Assembly: GCA_964591175.1 (NCBI GenBank)
Contig: CAZQAF010000057.1
Coordinates: 1-22,946, forward strand
From: UBA11574 sp964591175
GTDB taxonomy: Bacteria; Desulfobacterota; Desulfobacteria; Desulfobacterales; UBA11574
Direction of reading: 5' to 3'
Length of the DNA: 22,946 nucleotides
A model generated the notes under the pieces. The model saw only the letters and a program-made list of their open reading frames with translations. It had not been told where the DNA came from and did not search any database. Shown piece by piece: positions 12,814 to 19,722 of this stretch (within the stretch, counting starts at the first letter, position 1; every line of letters begins with the position of its first letter). Both the position numbers and the translations under genes were made by a program.

Positions 12814-14535
12814 ATGGCGCTGAATCTTAAAAAATGGTTCAATATCAGAGAAGGCCTGCAAATGCTCACCGACGTCGATTCCGCTTCAGATCGATATCGC
12901 CTGCTCCAACGGAACATCAGAATCCTGATGATCGTTCTGACCATTGTTCCTCTGTCTATGATGGCGTTAATCAATTACCATCAATACCAGAAAAGCCTTA
13001 GAGAAGAAATTATCAGCCCTGAAACATTGCTGGCAAATAAGACCCGGCACTCTTTCGAGTTTTTCCTGAAAGAACGGCAGTCCCTGATAAAATCTATCTC
13101 GTATTTTTATTCTTACGACCAGTTGTCTGATCAAAAGACCCTCAATCACATTCTTTTAACACTTAAAGAGGAATTCGGCGGTTTTGTCGACCTGGGTTTG
13201 ATCAACGGTGCCGACGGAACACAGTTTTGTTATGCGGGCCCCTATCATCTTCTCGGGAAAAATTATGCCGAACAGAGCTGGTTTCAGGAAGTGATGCTCA
13301 AGGGAACTTATATCAGCGATGTGTTCATGGGATACCGAAAATTTCCCCATATCGCCATTGCCGTTCAACGTCTTGAGCAGAGCGGGCGATCCTGGATCGT
13401 TCGCACCACCATCGACACAACCATGTTCGACAACCTCATCGCCGCCATGGGTCTCGGTGCGGAAAGCGATGCATTTATTCTCAATAAAGACGGTATTTTC
13501 CAGACCAATTCCCGTTTGTACGGAAAGGTTCTCGAACACTGTCCGCTGGTAATTCCCAGGGGCGGGCATGCAACGTATGTGGCTGAACGGAAGGATCCCT
13601 CGGGTAGAGATATTTTTCTGACATACACCCATTTTACGCATCCGGAATACACACTGGTGATCGTAAAACCCACGTCCACCGTTTTGAAAGCCTGGTATGC
13701 ACTGAAAAGCGATTTGTTTTTCGTTTTTCTGGCGAGTTCCATATTGATCGTCTATGTCGTCTTCCGATTGACCAATATCATGGTGAACCGAATCAAAGAG
13801 GCGGATCAGAATCGGGAGCTGGCTTTTCGCGAACTGCAGCACCATCATAAGCTTTCTTCCATCGGCAGGCTTGCCGCCGGCGTGGCTCACGAAATCAACA
13901 ACCCCCTGGCCATCATCAACGAAAAGGCCGGGCTTATTAAAGATCTTATTGAATACACGACTGATTTTACACAAAAAGAAAAGTTTTCAACCCTCATAGG
14001 CGCCATTTTGCAATCTGTAAATCGTTGCAGAACCATCACCCATCGACTGCTGGGATTTGCAAAACGGATGGAGGTCGAGATCGAGAACCTGGATCTCAAC
14101 GAATTATTGGAAGAAGTGCTGGGTTTTTTGGAAAAAGAAGCCCTTTATCGGAATATCGATATCGGTCTGGAATTGGCAAAGGATTTGCCCAGAATCGATT
14201 CGGATCGGGGACAGCTTCAGCAGGTTTTTTTGAACATTTTAAATAATGCCATGGCAGCCGTGGATGACGAAGGGAAGATATTCATTGCGACCCGGGAAAA
14301 AGATGCGGATACCATTGCTGTTTCCATCCGGGACAATGGCTGCGGTATGTCGGAGGAAACGCTCCGCCATATCTTCGAGCCTTTTTTTACCACCAAAAAA
14401 GAACACGGAACCGGCCTGGGGCTTTCCATTACCTATGGTATTGTCAAAAAGCTCGGCGGAGATATCGAGGTGATGAGCAAAGAGCACGAAGGCACCACTT
14501 TCAAGGTTTTTCTGCCGAAAAAATCAAACGCATAA
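12814..14535 (+). CDS. membrane sensor histidine kinase with dCache domain
   Basis: The product has 573 residues from the ATG at 12814, with GGAGGGG ending 3 bases before it. An in-frame GTG at 12802 is less likely because it would cover the RBS. TM1 is at about 30-50 and TM2 at about 302-322. The periplasmic part between them (about 250 residues, with FVDLGLINGADGTQFCYAGP, then AEQSWFQEV and FPHIAIAVQR) is a dCache domain. HisKA has VAHEINNPLAI with His359. HATPase_c has the N box (LNILNNAMAA), G1 (DNGCGM), F box (FEPFFTTK) and G2 (GTGLGLS), all intact, so it is an active kinase. There is no PAS or HAMP. It is followed after 14 bp by a single-domain receiver, its likely first partner. Confidence 0.95.
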   Translation: MALNLKKWFNIREGLQMLTDVDSASDRYRLLQRNIRILMIVLTIVPLSMMALINYHQYQKSLREEIISPETLLANKTRHSFEFFLKERQSLIKSISYFYSYDQLSDQKTLNHILLTLKEEFGGFVDLGLINGADGTQFCYAGPYHLLGKNYAEQSWFQEVMLKGTYISDVFMGYRKFPHIAIAVQRLEQSGRSWIVRTTIDTTMFDNLIAAMGLGAESDAFILNKDGIFQTNSRLYGKVLEHCPLVIPRGGHATYVAERKDPSGRDIFLTYTHFTHPEYTLVIVKPTSTVLKAWYALKSDLFFVFLASSILIVYVVFRLTNIMVNRIKEADQNRELAFRELQHHHKLSSIGRLAAGVAHEINNPLAIINEKAGLIKDLIEYTTDFTQKEKFSTLIGAILQSVNRCRTITHRLLGFAKRMEVEIENLDLNELLEEVLGFLEKEALYRNIDIGLELAKDLPRIDSDRGQLQQVFLNILNNAMAAVDDEGKIFIATREKDADTIAVSIRDNGCGMSEETLRHIFEPFFTTKKEHGTGLGLSITYGIVKKLGGDIEVMSKEHEGTTFKVFLPKKSNA

Positions 14536-14549
14536 GACGGAGGCATCGC

Positions 14550-14921
14550 ATGGAACCGATGAAAATCCTGCTTGTTGACGACGAACAAGAATTTGTCACG
14601 ACGCTGGCCGAGAGGCTGGAGTTGAGAAATATGAAAGTTATGATTGCCATGAGCGGCGAATCGGCATTGGGTTTTGTTGAAACGGATCCGCCCCAGGTCG
14701 TGGTATTGGATGTGATGATGCCGGGGCTGGGCGGATTGGAGGTCCTGGAGAAAATCAAAGCCATGAATTCCAGAATACAGGTGATTCTTCTCACCGGTCA
14801 TGGCGCCACCAAAGACGGCATTCGGGGAATGCAGTTGGGCGCTTTTGACTACCTGATAAAGCCCATCGATATCGACGAATTGATCAAAAAGTTGAATGAG
14901 GCGGTGAAACGTATGCCGTAG
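14550..14921 (+). CDS. single-domain response regulator (CheY-like)
   Basis: The product has 123 residues and only a receiver domain. Residues D10 and D11 form the acidic pocket, D54 (VVVLDVMMPG) is the phosphorylation site, LTGHG (81-85) carries the switch Thr, and K104 (YLIKP) completes the site. There is no output domain, so it must act by contact or as a phosphate carrier. CGGAGG lies ahead of the ATG. It is encoded between the full kinase and the degenerate kinase, a position that fits a phosphorelay intermediate. Confidence 0.93.
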   Translation: MEPMKILLVDDEQEFVTTLAERLELRNMKVMIAMSGESALGFVETDPPQVVVLDVMMPGLGGLEVLEKIKAMNSRIQVILLTGHGATKDGIRGMQLGAFDYLIKPIDIDELIKKLNEAVKRMP

Positions 14922-14957
14922 AACGCCGCTAATAAATCTGATGCAAAAGGGGACCAC

Positions 14958-15629
14958 ATGGATCACATAAAACGCAAAGAGGCGGCTTTTTTCGGGAGAA
15001 TAACCGCCGGCATAACCCATGAAATTAAAAATGTCCTGGCCATCATACAGGAATCGTCGGGTTTAATGGAAGATGTTCTTGACGTCACTGAAAACAACGC
15101 ATTCCCTCACAAAGACAAGTTCATAAAATCTTTGGATAGAATCCACCGGCAAATTCAACGCGGCATTGACATTACCACCAGCTTGAACTGGTTCGCCCAC
15201 AGCCCTGACCGCTCGCCCGCGAGCCTGGATCTTAACGAAACAGCCCAACAAATGGTTTTGCTGTTGTCCCGTTTCGCGAGGCTTAAAAATGTCGTTCTGG
15301 AAACAAGCCCCTCGGATCCGCCGATAGTGATTACGTCCGACCCCGTATCCTTGGAAATGGCATTGTTTGAATCCATTGAGATCCTTCTTAAGGCAATCAA
15401 TACCGGAGGCAAAATAACGCTTTCTCCACGGAAAATACAAAACAAGTGCATATTGGGCATCGGATATGAGAATACGGTTTCTGCCAAAGAAGACTTCCCG
15501 GCCCAAATATCATCCACCGAACGATGGGCATCATTGCAGGAAACCATGGCTTATCTGGGGGGTACCGCAAAAACGTTTGATCCGACCCCGGAAATTCTGC
15601 TTTACCTTCCTGAATCTATAGACGATTAA
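14958..15629 (+). CDS. short kinase-like protein: DHp helix with degenerate ATPase domain
   Basis: The product has 223 residues with no membrane segment. The N-terminus has a good H box (GRITAGITHEIKNVLAII, His21) and a second DHp helix. The C-terminal half aligns in layout with a HATPase_c domain, but the motifs are gone. The N-box position reads LFESIEILLKA, no DxGxG is found, and the G2 position reads RWASLQETMAYLGGTAK. ATP binding is therefore unlikely. The same layout occurs in histidine phosphotransferases derived from kinases (ChpT, Spo0B). I infer that His21 takes and passes phosphate between the neighbouring receivers. GGGGA is the RBS. It follows the receiver by 36 bp. A dead remnant is possible, but the frame is intact and the H box is well kept. 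Confidence 0.8.
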   Translation: MDHIKRKEAAFFGRITAGITHEIKNVLAIIQESSGLMEDVLDVTENNAFPHKDKFIKSLDRIHRQIQRGIDITTSLNWFAHSPDRSPASLDLNETAQQMVLLLSRFARLKNVVLETSPSDPPIVITSDPVSLEMALFESIEILLKAINTGGKITLSPRKIQNKCILGIGYENTVSAKEDFPAQISSTERWASLQETMAYLGGTAKTFDPTPEILLYLPESIDD

Positions 15630-15661
15630 AAACGTTTCAAAACAGTTCATATCAAAACGTA

Positions 15662-15690
15662 CCAAATTGATTTGAATTGAATCATTTTGG
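15662..15690. promoter_or_regulatory. inverted repeat, candidate upstream activator site
   Basis: CCAAATTGATT (15662-15672) and AATCATTTTGG (15680-15690) match in 10 of 11 positions, with a 7-nt spacer. It lies about 60 bp upstream of the sigma-54 -24 element, so it may be the enhancer site for one of the two activators. GTTTCA at 15634-15639 is a second, weaker candidate. Confidence 0.5.
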
Positions 15691-15748
15691 TGATTTGCGC
15701 TCTCCCCAAAATCCATTTAAATATATGATATAATTATATATTTAGATA

Positions 15749-15765
15749 TTGGCACACTCCTTGCT
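15749..15765 (+). promoter_or_regulatory. sigma-54 (RpoN) promoter of the transporter operon
   Basis: TTGGCACACTCCTTGCT matches the sigma-54 consensus (TGGCAC-N5-TTGCT) with GG and GC exactly 10 bases apart. It is 68 bases before the ATG at 15834 and should drive the pseudo-receiver, receiver and DASS symporter, and probably the two receivers after it. Confidence 0.93.
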
Positions 15766-15833
15766 TCCTTAGAAAACAACACCTGAATCTCAATATGAAA
15801 TCTCATTTCCGATAAACGGCTTGCGATAAAGTC

Positions 15834-16358
15834 ATGGGAGTTTCGATTTTGATCATAGAAGGGGACAATATGTTACAGCAACACCTTGCGCGGCATTTTG
15901 AATTTCAAAAATGGCGCCTGTTCAACGCCATGCAGCCAAAAGACATCAAACGAATGTTTAAAAAACATGCGATTGATGTGGTGCTGCTCAGCCTGAACGA
16001 TCTCAAAAAAGAAGGGCTGGTGTTGATCAAAAGGATCAAAAAAATGCGTCTCCCGGTTCAAATCATCACCGTCAACAGCCCGGATCAGATCTCTTTATCA
16101 ATCGAAGGGATGAAACTGGGCGTATTTGACGATTTCCTTATGCCCTTGGATCTGGATTCACTCATTTTAAGGATCAAAGACGCTTGTCAGGAAAAGAAAA
16201 ATGCCGAAATTATCAAACCGTCGCTGCTCCGGCGCTGTCAGAACTTGATGGTCGCCGCCAGCTTTGCAGAGGCCGGCGACGCCGAGACAGCCAAAGAAAT
16301 GTTGGCAAAAGAACCTAAAAACGCATCGCAAATAACAAAGCAAACGAAAGGAGATTGA
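15834..16358 (+). CDS. pseudo-receiver protein
   Basis: The product has 174 residues. It has the receiver fold pattern (SILIIEGDN, then IDVVLLSLND, then VQIITVNSPD, then MKLGVFDDFLMPLDL), but the active site is lost. The phosphorylation Asp is Ser53, the switch Thr is Asn81, the conserved Lys is Met103, and the acidic pair is E9/G10. It cannot be phosphorylated in the normal way. The C-terminal tail (about 125-157, AASFAEAGDAETAKEML) is a helical extension almost the same as in the next receiver (16360), so the two are a duplicated pair. It is the first gene after the sigma-54 promoter. It could be a constitutive partner, a decoy or a heterodimer partner. It has no clear RBS and ends one base before the next ATG. 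Confidence 0.85.
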   Translation: MGVSILIIEGDNMLQQHLARHFEFQKWRLFNAMQPKDIKRMFKKHAIDVVLLSLNDLKKEGLVLIKRIKKMRLPVQIITVNSPDQISLSIEGMKLGVFDDFLMPLDLDSLILRIKDACQEKKNAEIIKPSLLRRCQNLMVAASFAEAGDAETAKEMLAKEPKNASQITKQTKGD

Positions 16359-16359
16359 A

Positions 16360-16812
16360 ATGAAAGAGATGAAAGTATTGCTGGTGGACGATGAAGAGGA
16401 ATTCGTAAAAGCGCTTTCCGAACGGATGAAGATGCGGGATGTGAATTCGGAGGTGGCACTTAGCGGAGAAGAAGCGCTTAGGACCATTAACGAAGAGCTT
16501 CCGGATGTTATGGTTTTAGACCTGAAAATGCCCGGCATGGATGGAATGGAGGTTTTGCGGCGTGCCAAGAAGGCATATCCGGGTGTTCAGATCATTATGC
16601 TCACGGGTCACGGGTCTGAAAAGGACGAAAAAGAGGCGCGACGCCTGGGCGTTTTCGAGTATCTCCAGAAACCCGTTTCCATCGAACAACTCATGAAAAC
16701 CGTCACCGAGGCCTATAAAAGAAAATTTGAAGACGCCATGAGTGCGGCTGCGTTTGCCGAATCCGGTGAATTCGATACCGCAAAAGAAATCCTGGACAGA
16801 GACAAGAAATAA
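16360..16812 (+). CDS. single-domain response regulator with AAxFAE tail
   Basis: The product has 150 residues. The receiver is intact: D10/D11, phosphorylation site D54 (VMVLDLKMPG), LTGHG, and K104 (YLQKP). Residues about 120-150 form a helical tail (DAMSAAAFAESGEFDTAKEI) shared with the pseudo-receiver just upstream but absent from the receiver at 14550. The shared tail may be a docking helix. The RBS AAGGAGAT lies within the end of the previous gene, giving translational coupling. It is followed by the DASS symporter after 68 bp. Confidence 0.93.
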   Translation: MKEMKVLLVDDEEEFVKALSERMKMRDVNSEVALSGEEALRTINEELPDVMVLDLKMPGMDGMEVLRRAKKAYPGVQIIMLTGHGSEKDEKEARRLGVFEYLQKPVSIEQLMKTVTEAYKRKFEDAMSAAAFAESGEFDTAKEILDRDKK

Positions 16813-16880
16813 CCCTCGACCAGAACCCAAAGAGGACGAAAGAGAGAAATATTAGGTGCCGAGTTTAGGGAGGAAAACGC

Positions 16881-18494
16881 ATGGAACACAATCACACTGA
16901 AGCGGATAAAACGAAAAAGCTGGGACTGCTTTCAAACAAGCTGCTCTGGCTGATTGTTGGCGCAGCCTGTTTTATAATTATCGGGTTTATTGTTCCAACC
17001 CCCCAGAGTCTGGTTGAACTGGTGGATAAACAGAAAATTGCGGAAAAATTGATCGGATGGCACATCGCCCATGATGTGGGGCAGGCGGCATGGAAGGCGA
17101 AGCTCGTACTGGGCATGATCCCCATGGCAGTCATATATTTCGCAACCGAGGCGCTCCCCATCGGCCTGGTGGGCATCTTGATGCCGGTTTTTGCTTATTT
17201 TTTCCAACTGTTGCCCACGAAGATGATCGGACAGACCTTTGCCGGAGATGCACCGCTGTTTCTTTTGGGTGTTCTGGCCATGGGGGTGACGGTGATCGGC
17301 GTGGGATTGCATAAGCGGCTGGCCACTTGGATACTCGGGTGGACCCGGGGGTTTGTGATGCCCATTGTCGTCTTGTGCGTTGCCATGTCTGTGCTGGGAT
17401 CTTTTATATCCGCCCATGCCATGGCCGCCTTTATGGCGCCGGTAATGGCGGCCGTTTACATGGGAGCGGTTTCGGGCAACAACAATCAAGGCGTCATCGA
17501 ACATGATCCGCAACTGGCCAAGCTTTTGTTGTTTGCCCTGTGTTTTTCCTTGAACGTCGGGGGGGTGGGGTCACCTGCAGCCGGCGGTCGAAACGTCATC
17601 ATGATGGGATTCTGGTCGGATTACAATGTACCCATGAGTTTCGGCCGGTGGATGATGTACGGTTTTCCGCTGACTCCGGTGCTGGGTCTGGCGGTGGCGG
17701 TATATATGCTATTAGTATTCCGGAAGGTCAAGACCAAAGACCTCACGCCGGGCCTTTTGGCCATTAAGGAAGAAACGAAAAAGATGGGAAAAATGAGTTA
17801 TGCCGAAAAAGTGGCGTTCGGCATGATGGTCCTGATACTCGTCTTGTGGATCGTCGGCGGGCATGGTCTCGGCCTTGGCGGGCCGGCTCTGCTCGCCCTC
17901 GTCATACCGGTTGTGTTTAGGATTGCGGATTGGAGGAAAATTTTAGGCGGCATATCCTGGGATGCGTGGTTTATGTATTGCGGTGCCCTGACCCTTGGCG
18001 CATTGTTACAGGAAACAGGAGCGGCCCTGTGGCTGGCGCAGATTTTTCTGGGCTCTCTGACGGCAATCGGTTTCGGAAAAGGTCTGGGACTCTGGATCGG
18101 CATGAGCAGCTTTTCCGGCCTGGTGACGAATTTCATGTCTGATGCAGGGACCACCGCGCTGTTAGGACCCATCGCCGTTCCCATGGGCATTATGAGCGGG
18201 GTTCAGGGTGAGCCCTGGGCCATCGGGCTTGCCACGGCTTTTGCCACGTCGTTTGCTCATTTCCTGATTGTTGGGACTCCGAACAACGCCATTGTCTACG
18301 GTCTCGGCGTTTACCCTGATACCGGTCAACGAATGATAAGCCCCATTGATTTTGTCAAATACGGATTTGTTCTCTGGCTCATTTCGATGGCCATTGTGTG
18401 GGTATTGGGTTTTATGGTGCTTTATAATGTGGTAGGATTTCCGGAAGGGATCACCGAAACGGCAAAGGCGGTTCTGATGAGCAGTCCGCATTAA
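16881..18494 (+). CDS. SLC13/DASS-family sodium-coupled anion symporter
   Basis: The product has 537 residues with roughly 12 membrane segments. It has the two-half arrangement of DASS transporters. The first hairpin region (SPAAGGRNVIMMGFW, about 230-245) and the second (LVTNFMSDAGTTALLGPIAV) stand for the two SNT-type sodium/substrate motifs, and VGTPNNAIVYGLGVY is the paired loop. The first SNT motif is unusual: SPAAGGRN instead of the common S-x-G-G-T, so the substrate may not be a simple dicarboxylate. Sulfate, a sulfonate or a C4 dicarboxylate are all possible. It lies in a sigma-54 operon between single-domain receivers, so expression follows the signal read by the nearby kinases. GGGAGG is at RBS distance. 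Confidence 0.9.
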   Translation: MEHNHTEADKTKKLGLLSNKLLWLIVGAACFIIIGFIVPTPQSLVELVDKQKIAEKLIGWHIAHDVGQAAWKAKLVLGMIPMAVIYFATEALPIGLVGILMPVFAYFFQLLPTKMIGQTFAGDAPLFLLGVLAMGVTVIGVGLHKRLATWILGWTRGFVMPIVVLCVAMSVLGSFISAHAMAAFMAPVMAAVYMGAVSGNNNQGVIEHDPQLAKLLLFALCFSLNVGGVGSPAAGGRNVIMMGFWSDYNVPMSFGRWMMYGFPLTPVLGLAVAVYMLLVFRKVKTKDLTPGLLAIKEETKKMGKMSYAEKVAFGMMVLILVLWIVGGHGLGLGGPALLALVIPVVFRIADWRKILGGISWDAWFMYCGALTLGALLQETGAALWLAQIFLGSLTAIGFGKGLGLWIGMSSFSGLVTNFMSDAGTTALLGPIAVPMGIMSGVQGEPWAIGLATAFATSFAHFLIVGTPNNAIVYGLGVYPDTGQRMISPIDFVKYGFVLWLISMAIVWVLGFMVLYNVVGFPEGITETAKAVLMSSPH

Positions 18495-18516
18495 TTTCCA
18501 AGATCAGGGGGTCGTT

Positions 18517-18957
18517 ATGAAAATAAGAATACTTTTAGTAGATGATGAAAAAGAATATGTCGAGACGCTCGCCGAACGCCTGAGGACCAGAGGATTTCAT
18601 GTTACGGAAGCCTTCAGCGGGGACGAGGCGGTCGAAAAGTTGAAAGTGTATAATTTCGATGTGACGATTTTGGATGTTAAGATGCCGGGCATGAGCGGCA
18701 TCGAAGCATTAGAGGAAATAAAGAAATTGAAACCGTTGACCGAGGTTTTAATGTTGACGGGCCATGGAACCATTGAAACCGCCATAGAAGGCATGAAAAA
18801 GGGCGCTTATGATTATCTGCTGAAGCCGTGCAAAATGGACCTCTTGTTGGAGAAGATCAACGGGGCGTGCGAGCGGAAGTCAGAGCATGAGGAACGGATA
18901 CGAAAGGCCATGGTGGATAGACTGTCAACATCGCCCATGAGTGTTTTCGAAAAATAA
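18517..18957 (+). CDS. single-domain response regulator with HEE(R/K)IR tail
   Basis: The product has 146 residues. The receiver is intact, with D9/D10, phosphorylation site D53 (VTILDVKMPG), LTGHG and a Lys in YLLKP. A charged helical tail (KSEHEERIRKAMVDRL) follows. The next receiver has a closely similar tail, so the two form a tandem pair. There is no output domain. GGGGG is the RBS. It follows the symporter stop by 22 bp and is probably in the same sigma-54 operon. Confidence 0.93.
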   Translation: MKIRILLVDDEKEYVETLAERLRTRGFHVTEAFSGDEAVEKLKVYNFDVTILDVKMPGMSGIEALEEIKKLKPLTEVLMLTGHGTIETAIEGMKKGAYDYLLKPCKMDLLLEKINGACERKSEHEERIRKAMVDRLSTSPMSVFEK

Positions 18958-18985
18958 TCCGGCGATGCTTGAGATGACATTTTGT

Positions 18986-19011
18986 ACCTGAACGAAAAGT
19001 CCTGTTCAGGT
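18986..19011. other. hairpin between tandem receiver genes
   Basis: ACCTGAAC (18986-18993) and GTTCAGGT (19004-19011) form a perfect 8-bp stem with a 10-nt loop and no T run. It is not an intrinsic terminator. It may be an mRNA processing or attenuation structure, or an operator. Confidence 0.4.
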
Positions 19012-19083
19012 GAAATCCGAATATCGAATTTTTGCCCGAAAAGCAGGGGCTTAGGACAAGGACTATTGAAGGAGGGAAAAGAC

Positions 19084-19521
19084 ATGATGAAGCCTTTGAT
19101 TTTGTTGGTGGATGATGAGGCCCCCTTTGTGGAAACCATGACCAAACGTCTTTCAAAAAGGGATCTGAACATTATAACGGCTTTTAGCGGCGAAGAGGCC
19201 CTTGAACGGCTGAACAATCACCGCAATACCGATGTTGTCATTCTGGATGTCAAGATGCCGGGAATGACCGGTATTGAAACACTGGCAAAGATCAGAGACC
19301 AATTCCCCTTGACCGAGGTGATCATGCTCACCGGCCACGCCACCGTGGAGTCTGCCATAGAAGGGATGAAGCTGGGCGCTTTTGATTATTTGATGAAGCC
19401 GTGTGAAATCGAACAGCTCATGGCCAAAGTTCAGGAAGCTGCCAATAAAAAAAGAGACCACGAAGAAAAAATCAGAGAAGCCCGGGTCCGGGAAGCCCTT
19501 TCGGTACATGGCCTGGAATAA
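19084..19521 (+). CDS. single-domain response regulator (tandem copy)
   Basis: The product has 145 residues from the ATG at 19084, which is preceded by GGAGG. An upstream extension in frame to 18982 crosses the hairpin and is rejected. The receiver is intact: D10/D11, phosphorylation site D55 (VVILDVKMPG), LTGHA and YLMKP. It has a charged tail (KRDHEEKIREARVREAL) like that of the preceding receiver. The pair share KMPGM-(S/T)-GIE and LTEV-(L/I)-MLTGH, which suggests a recent duplication. It is probably the last gene of the symporter operon, although no terminator is visible. Confidence 0.93.
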   Translation: MMKPLILLVDDEAPFVETMTKRLSKRDLNIITAFSGEEALERLNNHRNTDVVILDVKMPGMTGIETLAKIRDQFPLTEVIMLTGHATVESAIEGMKLGAFDYLMKPCEIEQLMAKVQEAANKKRDHEEKIREARVREALSVHGLE

Positions 19522-19722
19522 GGTTAAAGAGCCTTTGATAACCACTAGTGCCGATGTCGTTAAATTATTCAGCCAATGAAGGGTTAATATATTGAGTTGC
19601 CGATTGACGACGCAGGTTTTATCCATTATAAGTAGTTGGTGTATTTAATAATATGTTTGATATGGCATGGGTAGAAAGAAGGAAGTTCCTATACTGCTAA
19701 ATAATATCTCATAGACAGATTG

